DNA of 64,000 nucleotides from Candidatus Purcelliella pentastirinorum (lineage in GTDB: Bacteria; Pseudomonadota; Gammaproteobacteria; Enterobacterales; Enterobacteriaceae), in the NCBI RefSeq assembly GCF_003391335.1, contig NZ_CP028374.1, positions 186,001 through 250,000 on the forward strand, in the 5' to 3' direction. Both the position numbers and the translations under genes were made by a program. The notes below the pieces were generated by a model. The model saw only the letters and a list, made by a program, of their open reading frames with translations, did no database searches and was not told where the DNA came from. Of this stretch, positions 15,003 to 25,109 are shown in pieces (position 1 is the stretch's first letter; each line of letters starts with the position of its first letter).

Positions 15003-15749
15003 ATGACTACATGGGTAAAAGGTAAAATAATTAAAATATTACATTGGAATAATAGACTTTTTAGCATAATATTAAATGCACATATTAATAATTTTATAGC
15101 AGGACAATTTACAAAATTAGCAATACAAGACAATAAAAAAAAAATAATACAAAGAGCATATTCATATGTTAATTCACCAAATAATAAAAATTTAGAATTC
15201 TATATAGTTAAAATAAATAATGGTTATTTAACTACAAAATTACAAACACTAAAGATAAAAGATGAAATTTTAATCAGCAAAAATGCTATAGGAAATTTTA
15301 CAATAAAAAATATTCCAAGTTGTAAAACTTTATGGATGTTTGCTACAGGAACGGCCATAGGTCCATACCTATCAATTCTACAAACTAAAAAACAATTAAC
15401 AAAATTTGAAAATATAGTATTAGTACATGCAGTTAGAAAATATGAAGATTTTAATTATATAAAACTAATACAAAATTTACAAAATAAAAATATTAATAAA
15501 TTACACTATGTCAAAATAACAAGTAGAGAAATAAACAAAAATACAATTAATGGTCATATTCCTACATTAATAAAAAAAGGAATAATTGAAAAATATGTAA
15601 ATTTAGAAATAAATAAAAACAGTCAAATAATGTTATGTGGTAATCCAGGAATGGTTAAAGATACACAAAAATTTTTAATTGATAAAAAAAAATTAAGAAA
15701 AAGATTCAATAATAAAGAAGGAGAAATAACAACAGAATTATATTGGTAA
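15003..15749 (+). CDS. fpr: Ferredoxin/flavodoxin-NADP+ reductase
   Basis: FAD enzyme that passes electrons between NADPH and flavodoxin or ferredoxin. It has 248 residues as in E. coli. The FAD-binding RAYSYVNSP, the NADP-domain ATGTAIGPYLSIL and CGNPGMVKDTQ, and the C-terminal aromatic ELYW are all present. AAGGAACTAATAATG supplies a good ribosome site. It needs NADP(H), while nadK in this window is a pseudogene. Confidence 0.96.
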   Translation: MTTWVKGKIIKILHWNNRLFSIILNAHINNFIAGQFTKLAIQDNKKKIIQRAYSYVNSPNNKNLEFYIVKINNGYLTTKLQTLKIKDEILISKNAIGNFTIKNIPSCKTLWMFATGTAIGPYLSILQTKKQLTKFENIVLVHAVRKYEDFNYIKLIQNLQNKNINKLHYVKITSREINKNTINGHIPTLIKKGIIEKYVNLEINKNSQIMLCGNPGMVKDTQKFLIDKKKLRKRFNNKEGEITTELYW

Positions 15750-15811
15750 TTTAAAAAATAAAAATACATAATAAAGATCTAAAAAAATATTTATTTTATT
15801 AGGATAATTAA

Positions 15812-16564
15812 ATGAAAAAAATATTAATTGTAACAAATTGGAAATTAAATGGAACAAAAAAAACAATAAAAAAATTAATAAAAAAATATAAAAAAATAAT
15901 AAATAAAACTAAAAATATAAAAATAATTATAGCACCTCCATTAATTTATCTAGACTATACTAAAAAAAAAATAAAAAAAATAAATATAGAATTAGCAGCT
16001 CAAAATATCGATTTACATTTATCAGGTGCATATACTGGAGAAACATCAATAAAGATGTTAAAAGATATAGGAATAAAATATGTAATTATAGGCCATTCAG
16101 AAAGAAAAATATATCACAATGAAAATAATAATATTATTGAGAAAAAATTTAATTTAGTAAATGATAACAGATTAATACCAATTTTATGTATAGGTGAAAA
16201 TTATACAGAATATAAAAATAATCAAACAAAAAAAATATGTATACAACAGATAAAATCCATATTAAAAAATACTAAAAAAAAATTAATAAAAAAATTAATA
16301 ATTGCATATGAACCTATATGGTCAATAGGTACAAATAAATATCCAAAACCTAAAGAAATACAAAAAATAAATAAATATATAAAATCATATATATATAAAA
16401 AATATAAAGAACTACATAATAAAACTATAATACAATATGGAGGATCTGTTAATATAAATAATTTTTATGAAATAATAAAACAGCCTAATGTCGATGGCAC
16501 TCTAATAGGAAATGCATCATTAAATGGTAAAAACTTTGTATCTATGATTAAACAAATATTATAA
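15812..16564 (+). CDS. tpiA: Triosephosphate isomerase
   Basis: Interconverts dihydroxyacetone phosphate and glyceraldehyde 3-phosphate. It has 250 residues (E. coli 255). Substrate Asn/Lys lie in TNWKLNG, catalytic His in IIGHSERK, catalytic Glu in AYEPIWSIGT, and the phosphate loop in YGGSVN and GTLIGNAS. It follows fpr, as in the E. coli neighbourhood. It converges on cspC, and the strong hairpin at 16581-16607 separates the two. Confidence 0.97.
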   Translation: MKKILIVTNWKLNGTKKTIKKLIKKYKKIINKTKNIKIIIAPPLIYLDYTKKKIKKINIELAAQNIDLHLSGAYTGETSIKMLKDIGIKYVIIGHSERKIYHNENNNIIEKKFNLVNDNRLIPILCIGENYTEYKNNQTKKICIQQIKSILKNTKKKLIKKLIIAYEPIWSIGTNKYPKPKEIQKINKYIKSYIYKKYKELHNKTIIQYGGSVNINNFYEIIKQPNVDGTLIGNASLNGKNFVSMIKQIL

Positions 16565-16580
16565 AAAAATAAAATAAAAA

Positions 16581-16607
16581 AAGGGCTAACACTTAGCGTT
16601 AGCCCTT
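16581..16607 (-). terminator. Rho-independent terminator of cspC
   Basis: A perfect 10-base-pair stem (AAGGGCTAAC/GTTAGCCCTT) with a 7-base loop. Read on the minus strand it is followed by a T-rich run (16562-16580), the classical intrinsic terminator form, and lies about 45 bases past the cspC stop. With five G/C pairs it stands out in an A/T spacer. It could also slow transcription leaving tpiA. Confidence 0.85.
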
Positions 16608-16649
16608 AACAAAATAATTTATTATTAATTTTAAAATTAATAAAAATTA

Positions 16650-16859
16650 CTATATAGCTACAACATTAACAGCTGCTGGTCCTTTCTGACCATCTTGAAT
16701 TTCAAATTCAACATTTTGACCTTCAGTCAAAGTTTTAAAACCATTACCTTGAATTGCAGAAAAATGTACAAAAACATCTTTACTACCATCAGAAGGAGTA
16801 ATAAAACCAAAACCTTTAGATTCATTAAACCATTTAACTTGACCTTTAATTTTTGCCAT
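16650..16859 (-). CDS. cspC: Cold-shock-like protein CspC
   Basis: Single-domain OB-fold protein that binds single-stranded RNA/DNA as an RNA chaperone. From the ATG at 16859 it is 69 residues, nearly identical to E. coli CspC ([19 protein letters not shown] with RNP1, DVFVHFSAI with RNP2). The frame extends upstream to 16889, but AAGGA lies seven bases before 16859, fixing the start. The leader carries a decayed yobF, matching the E. coli yobF-cspC operon. Confidence 0.97.
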   Translation of the reverse strand: MAKIKGQVKWFNESKGFGFITPSDGSKDVFVHFSAIQGNGFKTLTEGQNVEFEIQDGQKGPAAVNVVAI

Positions 16860-16899
16860 TATATTTTCCTTAAAAATTTTGTTTTCCAAAAAAAAAATA

Positions 16900-17003
16900 A
16901 ATCGAAAACAGAGATATTAATGAATAAGGCACTAATTTAAGGTTCGGCAAGGAAAATAAAACAACATCTTTACTCTGAACTTATCTACTAAAATGCCATA
17001 TAT
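16900..17003 (-). pseudogene. yobF: Remnant of yobF in the cspC leader
   Basis: In E. coli a 47-residue protein, YobF, is encoded directly before cspC. Reading the minus strand here with frameshifts gives GIFSR*VQSKDV, then AEP*ISA..NISVF. This lines up with the YobF stretches GIFSKEVLSKHV and AEPYIGASCSNVSVL as I recall them. In-frame stops and indels, and loss of the ATG, rule out translation. G+C over 16921-17040 is 36 of 120 bases, against 5 of 60 at 17101-17160, so the stretch is conserved beyond a dead spacer and may act as leader RNA. Confidence 0.7.
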
Positions 17004-17041
17004 ACATAAACAGAACTGCATCTCGTTTTACATAATATTGG

Positions 17042-17069
17042 ATTTTACATATATATTTATTAATCTCAA
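17042..17069 (-). promoter_or_regulatory. Candidate sigma-70 promoter for the yobF/cspC leader
   Basis: On the minus strand TTGAGA (17064-17069) is followed after 16 bases by TAAAAT (17042-17047), preceded directly by TG. Transcription would start near 17035, giving a leader of about 175 bases through the yobF remnant. Such matches are easy to find in A/T DNA, so support is moderate. Confidence 0.4.
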
Positions 17070-17215
17070 GAACTTTTTTATAAAAAAGAACATTTTATTA
17101 AAAATTGATAAAAATTAAATATAAATAAATTTTAATCAAAATAAACACTATAAAACTAATAGTAACATATAAATTAGAAATATAAAATAAAGATATTAAT
17201 ATTTAGTTAATATTA

Positions 17216-18109
17216 TTAAATATATGAACTGTTCAACAAAGCATTAATACGTTTATCTAAAGAAGGATGAGTCATAAATAAATTTAACCAATGATCTTCT
17301 TTTCCGCTCTTAATGAAAAGACATTGAAAAATAGAAGATGACTCAACATTACTAAAATTATAAAAAATTTTAATAGATCTTAATGCTGATATCATTTTAT
17401 CTACACCTACCAATTTTGCAGAATTAGCATCAGCATAAAATTCACGTCTTCTAGAAAACCACATAACTATAATACTTGCTAAAACTCCAAATAATATCTC
17501 TAAAATAAAAGATATAATAGAATATAATAAACTATTATCAATAGTAAATTGATCATTATCCTCTCTATTATTAACAAATAATAAAGAAATGATATAAGAA
17601 AAAATACGAGAAAAAAAAATAACAAATGTATTTAAAATACCTTGTAATAAAACCATTGTAACCATATCACCATTATATATATGACTAATTTCATGACCAA
17701 TTACAGCTTCAATTTCATCTTCAGTTAACTTTTCTAATAAAGCAGTAGATAAAGCTATTAATGAAGAATTACGAAAAGCACCCGTAGCAAAAGCATTAAT
17801 ATCACAAGATTCATAAATAACAATTTGAGGCATATTAATACCTAAAATATTAGATTGATTATAAGTAATTTTAAACAACATATCTTCCAAATTATTTTTG
17901 GGATATTTCATTATATAACCATTGATAAAATATAAAGCAATACGTTTAGATAAAAATAATGATATCAATGAACCTAAAAAACCAAAAATACCAGAAAACA
18001 AAATTAAAAAATAAAAATTATTAAATGTTATATTAAAAAGACTTAAAAATAAACCAAAAACTAACATAATCATAAAATTAGCAAATATAAATAAAATAAT
18101 ACGCATCAT
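17216..18109 (-). CDS. htpX: Membrane zinc metalloprotease HtpX
   Basis: M48 inner-membrane protease that helps remove damaged membrane proteins. It has 297 residues (E. coli 293). Two N-terminal and two central hydrophobic segments flank the zinc motif GHEISH (His139, Glu140, His143); the third-ligand region is RRREFYADANSAKLVG. AAGGG precedes the start. No sigma-32 type box is visible upstream. It neighbours cspC as in E. coli. Confidence 0.96.
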   Translation of the reverse strand: MMRIILFIFANFMIMLVFGLFLSLFNITFNNFYFLILFSGIFGFLGSLISLFLSKRIALYFINGYIMKYPKNNLEDMLFKITYNQSNILGINMPQIVIYESCDINAFATGAFRNSSLIALSTALLEKLTEDEIEAVIGHEISHIYNGDMVTMVLLQGILNTFVIFFSRIFSYIISLLFVNNREDNDQFTIDNSLLYSIISFILEILFGVLASIIVMWFSRRREFYADANSAKLVGVDKMISALRSIKIFYNFSNVESSSIFQCLFIKSGKEDHWLNLFMTHPSLDKRINALLNSSYI

Positions 18110-18192
18110 ATAATTATACCCTTAACAAAATTAACATTAAAATATAAAAAAATTATATTAGAAAATTTTATAAATAAAAAATATATCCTTAA

Positions 18193-18263
18193 TGCTGATA
18201 CTCAGAATCGAACTGAAGATGTACTCATACCAAGAGTATGTTTTTCCACTAAACTATATCAGC
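18193..18263 (-). tRNA. tRNA-Thr (GGU), shortened D-loop
   Basis: Read on the minus strand: acceptor GCTGATA/TATCAGC as in E. coli tRNA-Thr(GGU), anticodon stem TACTC/GAGTA with loop TTGGTAT (anticodon GGT), T-arm TTCAG/CTGAG with loop TTCGATT. The D-arm is GTTT/AAAC with a 7-base loop AGTGGAA, so the gene is 71 bases. CCA is not encoded. It stands alone, away from the tuf-linked position of thrT in E. coli. Confidence 0.93.
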
Positions 18264-18582
18264 TAAAATAAATGCAAAAAAATAATTTAGAACATATATA
18301 AATTAATATTTTTATTTAAATAAATTAAAAATAATAAAATAAATTTAATATAAAAATATTATTAAAATATATTCTTTTATTTTTAAAATATTAACAAATC
18401 TTACTATAATAAATAAATATATTAAATAAAAAAAAATAATATTTTATAATATAAAATCAAATATTTCTAAATACAAATATAAATAAAATAATAAAATAAA
18501 AAAATATATAAAAATTTTACTTATATAAAAAACATAGATAAAATATATAAAAATAAATATTTTAGAAAAAAATTAAAAAAAT
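18264..18582. other. Gene-free A/T spacer
   Basis: About 319 bases between tRNA-Thr and def. It is almost entirely A and T, with no readable frame, RNA gene or decayed homologue that I can recognise. It must hold promoters for tRNA-Thr (minus) and def-fmt (plus), but no single candidate stands out. Confidence 0.6.
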
Positions 18583-19035
18583 ATGTTAATACCAAAAATA
18601 TTAATACATCCAGACATAAGATTAAGAATAAAAGCATCAAAAATAAATAATTTTAATAATAAAATTAAAAATATTATAAATGATATGCTAAAAATTATGT
18701 ACCTTAATAAAGGTATAGGATTAGCAGCAACACAAATTAATATACATAAAAAAATTATAGTTATAGATATATCAGAAAATCAAACAAAACCAATAATATT
18801 AATTAATCCTCAAATAATAAAAAAAAATGGAACAATATCAATAAAAGAAGGTTGTTTATCAATTCCAAATATAAAAATATCAATAAACAGATATAAATAT
18901 ATAAAGATAAATACAATGAATTATAATGGTGAAACATATGATATAAACGCACATGATTTATTAGCTATATGTATACAACACGAGATAGATCATCTAAATG
19001 GAAAATTAATTTTAGATTATAAAAAAAATAAATAA
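18583..19035 (+). CDS. def: Peptide deformylase
   Basis: Fe/Zn hydrolase that removes formyl groups from nascent protein N-termini. All three motifs are present: GIGLAATQ (about 44-51), EGCLS with metal Cys91, and QHEIDH with His133, Glu134, His137. It has 150 residues against 169 in E. coli: the C-terminal helix after ILDYKK is trimmed, and that tail is known to be dispensable for catalysis. It is paired with fmt, as usual. Confidence 0.96.
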   Translation: MLIPKILIHPDIRLRIKASKINNFNNKIKNIINDMLKIMYLNKGIGLAATQINIHKKIIVIDISENQTKPIILINPQIIKKNGTISIKEGCLSIPNIKISINRYKYIKINTMNYNGETYDINAHDLLAICIQHEIDHLNGKLILDYKKNK

Positions 19036-19071
19036 AAAATATTAATTCTTATATTAAATATTAATAATAAT

Positions 19072-20019
19072 ATGAAAAAAAAATTAAAAATTCTTTTTTT
19101 TGGAACATCAAAATTCGCTTTATATCATTTAAAAACATTAATAAAAAATAAATATAATATAGTTGGAATATTTACTAAACTTGATAAAAAATTTAATAAA
19201 AAATATTATTCAAAAATAAAAATCATAAATAAAAAGTATAATATTCCTATTTATAGTCCAAAATCTATAAAAGAATTAAATAATATTAAAAAAATAAATT
19301 ATCTTAATATTGATCTAATAATAACAGTATCATACGGACTAATTATACCAAAAAAAATATTAAAAATACCTAGAATAAGCTCCATAAATATACATGCATC
19401 TTTATTACCTAAATGGAGAGGAGCAGCACCTATACAAAGATCAATACAATATGGAGATAATAAATCTGGTATTTCAATAATACAAATGAACAATAAATTA
19501 GATGAAGGTGATATAATATATAAAAAAGAATACAAAATTAAAAAAGAAGACAATAGTGAATCTCTAACTAAAAAACTTATGAAATTAGGTTCCAACAGTA
19601 TGTTAAAAATTATAAAAAAAATAAAAAATGGAAAAATAACATTTATTAAACAAAATAATTCAAATGCAACATATGCATATAAAATTAAAAAAAAAGAAGC
19701 AAAAATAAATTGGAATAAAAGTAGTAAAGAAATAGAAAGAAAAATACGTGCATTTAATCCATGGCCAGTATGTTACTTTAAATTAAATAAAATAAAAATA
19801 AAATTATGGCAAGCAAAAATTTTAGAAAAAAAAAACACTCAAAATATTTTTAAAAAAGGACAAATTATCTCTATTGATAAAAATGGAATACAAATAATTT
19901 TACATGATGGAATATTAAATTTAGAAATTATACAAATACCTGGAAAAAAAAAAATGAAAATAAAACATTTAATTTTGTCTAATAAAAAATGGTTTAAAAT
20001 AGGTGATATTTTAAATTAA
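19072..20019 (+). CDS. fmt: Methionyl-tRNA formyltransferase
   Basis: Formylates initiator Met-tRNA. It has 315 residues, as in E. coli. Motifs: FFGTSKFALYHL at the N-terminus, the catalytic SINIHASLLPKWRGAAPIQ and the aspartate of DEGDI, with a complete C-terminal tRNA-binding OB domain. It lies 36 bases after def. Convergent with rplQ. Confidence 0.97.
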   Translation: MKKKLKILFFGTSKFALYHLKTLIKNKYNIVGIFTKLDKKFNKKYYSKIKIINKKYNIPIYSPKSIKELNNIKKINYLNIDLIITVSYGLIIPKKILKIPRISSINIHASLLPKWRGAAPIQRSIQYGDNKSGISIIQMNNKLDEGDIIYKKEYKIKKEDNSESLTKKLMKLGSNSMLKIIKKIKNGKITFIKQNNSNATYAYKIKKKEAKINWNKSSKEIERKIRAFNPWPVCYFKLNKIKIKLWQAKILEKKNTQNIFKKGQIISIDKNGIQIILHDGILNLEIIQIPGKKKMKIKHLILSNKKWFKIGDILN

Positions 20020-20041
20020 AAAATATAAAATAATTAAATAA

Positions 20042-20404
20042 TTAATCACAACGATCCATAAATTCAATGAAGGCCATATTAGCATTATCACCACTCCTAA
20101 AATTATTTTTTAATATTCTAGTATAACCACCATATCGATCTTTATATCTAGAAGATATTTCCTTAAATAATTTAGTTACGATTTCTTTATTACGTAAATA
20201 AGCAAATATAATTCTCCTATTAGCAACAGTATCGATCTTGGCTATAGTTATTAATTTTTCAATAAAACCACGTAATTCTTTAGCCTTAGATAAAGTAGTT
20301 TGAATGATTTCATAAATAATTAAAGATCTAGCCATATTACGTAACATAGCATCACGATGGGAAGAATTACGATTTAATTTACGACCGGATTTAAAATGAC
20401 GCAT
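20042..20404 (-). CDS. rplQ: 50S ribosomal protein L17
   Basis: Large-subunit protein near the exit tunnel and last gene of the alpha operon. It has 120 residues (E. coli 127, tail trimmed). N-terminus [20 protein letters not shown] is the family signature. Confidence 0.97.
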   Translation of the reverse strand: MRHFKSGRKLNRNSSHRDAMLRNMARSLIIYEIIQTTLSKAKELRGFIEKLITIAKIDTVANRRIIFAYLRNKEIVTKLFKEISSRYKDRYGGYTRILKNNFRSGDNANMAFIEFMDRCD

Positions 20405-20452
20405 AATAATTTAACCTAATTTTATAAAATAAAAAAACTAAAAAATAATAAC

Positions 20453-21445
20453 CTATTTACCATTTATATCTACAGGAGGCCAATTTTCTAATCTGATCCC
20501 TAAAGATAATCCTTTAGAAAACAATACATCTTTAATCTCAGTTAACGACTTTTTACCAAGATTAGGAGTTTTTAATAACTCAACCTCTGTACGTTGTACT
20601 AAATCACCTATATAATGAATAGATTCAGCTTTTAAACAATTTGCAGATCTAACAGTTAATTCTAAATCATCAACAGATCTCATTAATATAGGATCAAATT
20701 CAGGTTTTTCTTCTTCAACTTCTGAATAATGCATATCACGTAAATAAATAAAATACTCTAATTGATCAGATAATATAGTAGCAGCTCTTCTAATAGCTTC
20801 ATCAGGTTCAATAGTTCCATTAGTTTCTAATTCTATTATCAATCTATCCAAATCAGTACGTTGTTCAACACGAGCTGCTTCAACATTATAACTAATTCTA
20901 TCAACAGGGCTATAACAAGCATCAATTAATAATTTACCAATAGAAAAATTTTCACCTTCAATAGATATTCTAGAAGAAACTGGAACATAACCCCTTCCTC
21001 GCTGTACTTTAATTTTCATATTAATAGAAGAAGATTCATCTGTTAAATTACAAATGACATGATTTTTATTAACTATCTCTATAGTATTATCATGTTTAAT
21101 ATCTACTGCTAAAACAGTACCTATACCAACTTTATTTACAGTTAAATAAGCATTATCTTTTTCATGAATTTTAATAGCTAATCCCTTTAAATTTAATAAA
21201 ATCTCTAAAATATCTTCACGAATACCTTTTTTATTACTATATTCATGTAAGATACCATCTATTTCAACCTCAGTAACAGCACAACCAGGCATGGAAGATA
21301 ATAATATCCTCCTTAAAGCATTACCTAATGTATGACCAAACCCACGTTCTAAAGGTTCTAAAACAACCTTTGCATGAGTAGTACTTATATGTTCAATATT
21401 AACAATACGAGGTTTTAGAAAAGACATAACAGCACCATTCTGCAT
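20453..21445 (-). CDS. rpoA: RNA polymerase alpha subunit
   Basis: Assembles the core polymerase and contacts promoters and regulators. It has 330 residues (E. coli 329). The N-terminal domain shows [25 protein letters not shown]; the C-terminal domain ([33 protein letters not shown]) is complete, although few regulators that use it are expected here. AGGGG precedes the ATG. Confidence 0.98.
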   Translation of the reverse strand: MQNGAVMSFLKPRIVNIEHISTTHAKVVLEPLERGFGHTLGNALRRILLSSMPGCAVTEVEIDGILHEYSNKKGIREDILEILLNLKGLAIKIHEKDNAYLTVNKVGIGTVLAVDIKHDNTIEIVNKNHVICNLTDESSSINMKIKVQRGRGYVPVSSRISIEGENFSIGKLLIDACYSPVDRISYNVEAARVEQRTDLDRLIIELETNGTIEPDEAIRRAATILSDQLEYFIYLRDMHYSEVEEEKPEFDPILMRSVDDLELTVRSANCLKAESIHYIGDLVQRTEVELLKTPNLGKKSLTEIKDVLFSKGLSLGIRLENWPPVDINGK

Positions 21446-21464
21446 TACAATCCCCTAAAATATT

Positions 21465-22085
21465 TTATTTAGAATAAAATTCAACAATCATATGTTCATT
21501 AATATCAGAATATAAATCATCACGTTTTGGGATACGTTTAACAATACCTTCCATATTATTTTTATTTACTTTTAACCAATTAGGCAACTCACGTTGTTCA
21601 GAAAATTCTATAGAAGCTTTTATACGTAATTGTTTTTTAGATTTATCACAAATAATAATTTTATCATTTATTAAAACATTATATGATGGAATATTAACTA
21701 TACAATTATTTACTATAATAGATTTATGACAAACCAATTGTCTAGCTTCAGCTCTAGTACAACCAAACCCCATTCGATAAACAATATTATCTAATCTTCT
21801 TTCTAAGAAGCGTAATATATTTTCACCAGTATTACCTTTTAAACGTAATGATTTTTTATAATAATTACGAAATTGTTTTTCTAAAACACCATATATACGT
21901 TTTAATTTCTGCTTTTCTCGTAATTGAATGCCATAATCAGATAAACGAGTTTTTTTAATTCCATGTTCTCCAGGTAATTGATTAATTTTACATTTACTAT
22001 CAATAGTTTTTAATCCAGATTTAAGAAATAAATCAATACCTTCCCTACGACTTATCCTCAACTTAGGACCTAAATATTTAGCCAT
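21465..22085 (-). CDS. rpsD: 30S ribosomal protein S4
   Basis: Primary 16S rRNA binder, 206 residues as in E. coli. S4 domain [23 protein letters not shown] is intact. In E. coli S4 represses the alpha operon through a leader pseudoknot; the short A/T spacer before rpsM here shows no obvious equivalent. Confidence 0.98.
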   Translation of the reverse strand: MAKYLGPKLRISRREGIDLFLKSGLKTIDSKCKINQLPGEHGIKKTRLSDYGIQLREKQKLKRIYGVLEKQFRNYYKKSLRLKGNTGENILRFLERRLDNIVYRMGFGCTRAEARQLVCHKSIIVNNCIVNIPSYNVLINDKIIICDKSKKQLRIKASIEFSEQRELPNWLKVNKNNMEGIVKRIPKRDDLYSDINEHMIVEFYSK

Positions 22086-22123
22086 ATATATTACCTTTAT
22101 CTTTAACCTAACTTATAATTAAA

Positions 22124-22513
22124 TTATACTCGTCTTCTCTTTGGAGAACGACAACCATTATGAGGTATAGGAGTAACATCAGTTATATTTGTAATATTAA
22201 ATCCAGCAGAATTTAAAGCTCTAATTGTAGATTCTCTTCCAGGGCCAGGTCCTTTAACCATAATCTCTAAATTCTTAACTCCATAATCTTTTACAAATTC
22301 AGCACATTTTTCCGCAGCAACCTGTGCAGCAAAAGGAGTTGATTTACGTGAACCCCGAAAACCAGAACCACCAGCTGTAGCCCAACCCAATGTATTACCA
22401 TGTCTATCAGTGATAGTAACTACAGTATTATTAAAAGAAGCATGGATATGAGCTATACCATCAGTTATTTGTTTTTTTATTTTTTTATGAATCTTAATTC
22501 TTGATTTTACCAT
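22124..22513 (-). CDS. rpsK: 30S ribosomal protein S11
   Basis: Platform protein of the small subunit, 129 residues, full length. Conserved stretches [17 protein letters not shown] and [17 protein letters not shown] are intact, as is the C-terminal [13 protein letters not shown]. Confidence 0.98.
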   Translation of the reverse strand: MVKSRIKIHKKIKKQITDGIAHIHASFNNTVVTITDRHGNTLGWATAGGSGFRGSRKSTPFAAQVAAEKCAEFVKDYGVKNLEIMVKGPGPGRESTIRALNSAGFNITNITDVTPIPHNGCRSPKRRRV

Positions 22514-22528
22514 TATTTAATTCCTAAA

Positions 22529-22888
22529 TTATTTTTTCTTAATTAATTTACGAGGGCCTTTACAAGTACGAGCGTTTGTTCTAGTCCTCTGACCATGTAC
22601 AGGTAAATTATGTCGATGACGTAATCCACGATAACAACCTAAATCAATTAAACGTTTAATATTTAAATTTACTTCACGACGTAAATCACCTTCAACCAAG
22701 TATCTAGAAACTTCTTTCCTCAAAGATTCCATTTGATTATTAGATAAATTAAATATCTTAGTATCACTTAAAATTCCAATTTTTGTACATATTTTCTTAG
22801 ATCTAGATTTTCCTATTCCATAAATCATTTCTAAACCAACAATTACAGATTTATTATCTGGTATATTAATACCCACTATACGAACCAC
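22529..22888 (-). CDS. rpsM: 30S ribosomal protein S13 (GTG start)
   Basis: Head protein bridging to the large subunit and contacting the P-site tRNA. The open frame runs to an ATG at 22900, but the bases after that ATG (GAGG) form a Shine-Dalgarno sequence six bases before a GTG at 22888. Starting at the GTG gives (M)VRIVGINIP, matching the E. coli N-terminus MARIAGINIP and a length of 119 residues. The C-terminal tail [16 protein letters not shown] is intact. Confidence 0.95.
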   Translation of the reverse strand: MVRIVGINIPDNKSVIVGLEMIYGIGKSRSKKICTKIGILSDTKIFNLSNNQMESLRKEVSRYLVEGDLRREVNLNIKRLIDLGCYRGLRHRHNLPVHGQRTRTNARTCKGPRKLIKKK

Positions 22889-22953
22889 TAAACACCTCAT
22901 TGTAAAATATACATTTTATAATCATAAATTATTGAAAAAATTAATAAAAAAAA

Positions 22954-23070
22954 TCAACCTTGTCTTTGTTTATGTTTCGGATGTAATTTACAGTACACAC
23001 GAACAACACCATGACGACGAATAATTCTACAATTTTTACAAAATTTTTTAACTGAAGTACGAACCTTCAT
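22954..23070 (-). CDS. rpmJ: 50S ribosomal protein L36
   Basis: A 38-residue zinc-ribbon protein in the last position of the spc operon: it reads [14 protein letters not shown] at the start and PKHKQRQG at the end. The ligands Cys11, Cys14, Cys27 and His33 are all kept. The gene is short and easily overlooked, but its sequence and position between secY and rpsM leave no doubt. Confidence 0.97.
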   Translation of the reverse strand: MKVRTSVKKFCKNCRIIRRHGVVRVYCKLHPKHKQRQG

Positions 23071-23108
23071 TTCAAAACCCTAATATATAATTCAAAATAC
23101 TATGATAT

Positions 23109-24440
23109 TCAATTATTATAATGCCTTAAATTAGCTTTTTTTAAAGCAGATTCATACTGAGTAGACATTAACATAGTTTGAATTTGAGATATAAATTCTA
23201 TTATAACAACAACAACAATTAATAAAGATGTACCACCAAAATAAAATGGCACATTCATAATAAAACGCATAAAATCAGGAATAAGACAAATAAAAGTAAT
23301 ATAAAATGAACCAAATAAAGTTAATCTAACCATAATTTTATTAATATACTTAGCAGTTTGTTCTCCAGGTCTAATACCAGGTATAAAAGCACCGGATTTT
23401 TTTAAAGTATCAGAAGTATCACGCGGATTAAATATCAATGAAGTATAAAAAAAACAAAAAAATATTATAGAAATAACATATAAAAAAATATAAATAGGTT
23501 TACCAGGTTGTAAAAGATAAGATAAAGATATTAACCAATGTAAATGAGCTATTTCACCAAACCAAGAAATTAAAGTAACTGGAAAAATTATAACACTAGA
23601 TGCAAAAATAGCAGGTATTACGCCTGACATATTTATTTTTAAAGGTAAATGAGTACTTTGTGATACATACATACGTCGACCTTGCTGTCTCTTAGCATAA
23701 TGAACTAAAATACGACGTTGCCCATGTTCAATAAAAATAACAAAATATGTAATAAAAAATATTAATAATAATATTAAAAGAAAAGAAATAATACTAATAC
23801 CACCCTGCCTAAACTGTTCTATAGTATTTTTAATAGATAATGGTAATCCAGAAACAATTCCTGTAAAAATTATAATAGAAATACCATTTCCTATTCCTTT
23901 TTCACTTATCATTTCTCCTAACCACATAAGAAAAATAGTACCTGTTACTAAACTAGTTACAGATACAAAATAAAAAATAAAATTAGTATTAATAATTAAT
24001 TTTTGCATACTAGGAATACTAGATATACCTACAATAACACCAATTGATTGAAATATAGACAATATAAAAGTAGTATAACGAATATACTGATTTATTTTAC
24101 ATCTACCTAATTCACCTTCTTTTTTTAAATCTGATAAATATGGTAAAATGATAGATAATAATTGAATAATAATAGATGCTGATATGTACGGCATTATACC
24201 TAATGCAAATATAGAAGCTCTACTTAATGCACCACCAGAAAACATATTAAACATATCAATAATTGTACCAGATTGCTTTTCTAAAAGCTTACTTATAACA
24301 GATGCATCAATACCAGGAATTGGTATAAAAGAACCAATACGAAAAACAATCAAAGAAATAATAACAAATAATAATTTACTCTTTAACTCATAAAAAGAAC
24401 TCTTAACACCTTTAGTATTAGATGATAATTTTTTAATCAT
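23109..24440 (-). CDS. secY: Protein translocase subunit SecY
   Basis: Central channel of the Sec translocon, with ten membrane segments. It has 443 residues, as in E. coli. Conserved parts: plug/TM2 region [28 protein letters not shown], the cytosolic loop [16 protein letters not shown], and the ribosome/SecA-binding loop [15 protein letters not shown]. Retention implies continued membrane protein insertion. Confidence 0.98.
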   Translation of the reverse strand: MIKKLSSNTKGVKSSFYELKSKLLFVIISLIVFRIGSFIPIPGIDASVISKLLEKQSGTIIDMFNMFSGGALSRASIFALGIMPYISASIIIQLLSIILPYLSDLKKEGELGRCKINQYIRYTTFILSIFQSIGVIVGISSIPSMQKLIINTNFIFYFVSVTSLVTGTIFLMWLGEMISEKGIGNGISIIIFTGIVSGLPLSIKNTIEQFRQGGISIISFLLILLLIFFITYFVIFIEHGQRRILVHYAKRQQGRRMYVSQSTHLPLKINMSGVIPAIFASSVIIFPVTLISWFGEIAHLHWLISLSYLLQPGKPIYIFLYVISIIFFCFFYTSLIFNPRDTSDTLKKSGAFIPGIRPGEQTAKYINKIMVRLTLFGSFYITFICLIPDFMRFIMNVPFYFGGTSLLIVVVVIIEFISQIQTMLMSTQYESALKKANLRHYNN

Positions 24441-24470
24441 TAGAAACTAATCCATTAAAATAAAAATAAA

Positions 24471-24905
24471 TTAAAATTTAACTTTACCGCCTATTAATTC
24501 AATAGCTTTTTTAGCACCTTTAGTTACAGGTAAAGAATTCAATACAACAGCAGATAAAATTTTTCCTGATAATATAATTTTAACATACTTTGTATTACAA
24601 GAAACTATATTATCTCTTTTTAAAACTCTAAGATCTATAAAACTAGTTTTTACTTTATTTAACTCTGATAATCTAACTTCCACTCTATATAAAGATTTAC
24701 GAGATCGGAACCCAAATTTTGGTAATCTTCGATAAAAAGGAGTCTGACCACCCTCAAAACCTCTACGTATTTTACCACCACTACGAGATTTTTGACCTTT
24801 ATGCCCCCTACCACATGTCTTACCCCAACCAGATCCAATCCCTCTACCTACTCTCTTTATTGAATTATTAACACCATGATAAACATGAAAATTATTTAAA
24901 TACAT
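24471..24905 (-). CDS. rplO: 50S ribosomal protein L15
   Basis: Large-subunit protein of 144 residues, E. coli length. Glycine/arginine-rich N-terminal part [19 protein letters not shown] and [18 protein letters not shown] are intact. Confidence 0.98.
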   Translation of the reverse strand: MYLNNFHVYHGVNNSIKRVGRGIGSGWGKTCGRGHKGQKSRSGGKIRRGFEGGQTPFYRRLPKFGFRSRKSLYRVEVRLSELNKVKTSFIDLRVLKRDNIVSCNTKYVKIILSGKILSAVVLNSLPVTKGAKKAIELIGGKVKF

Positions 24906-24912
24906 TATAAAT

Positions 24913-25092
24913 CTACCTTAAAATTTCAACCAAATATGAAATTTTTTTAATCATACCTAAAATTGATAAATTATTAACACGTTTTACAATATGACCTATA
25001 CCTCTTAAACCTAAACCTAAAATAATTAGTTTATGTTTTTTTATAACACCAATTAAACTACGTTTTTGTAATATTGTTATTTTATTTGACAT
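24913..25092 (-). CDS. rpmD: 50S ribosomal protein L30
   Basis: Small large-subunit protein. The frame opens at a TTG (25113), but the ATG at 25092 gives [15 protein letters not shown], the family N-terminus and exactly 59 residues, with AGGA about 11 bases upstream. That start is chosen. Motif [14 protein letters not shown] is conserved. Confidence 0.95.
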   Translation of the reverse strand: MSNKITILQKRSLIGVIKKHKLIILGLGLRGIGHIVKRVNNLSILGMIKKISYLVEILR

Positions 25093-25109
25093 ATAATTTT
25101 TTTTCCTAA

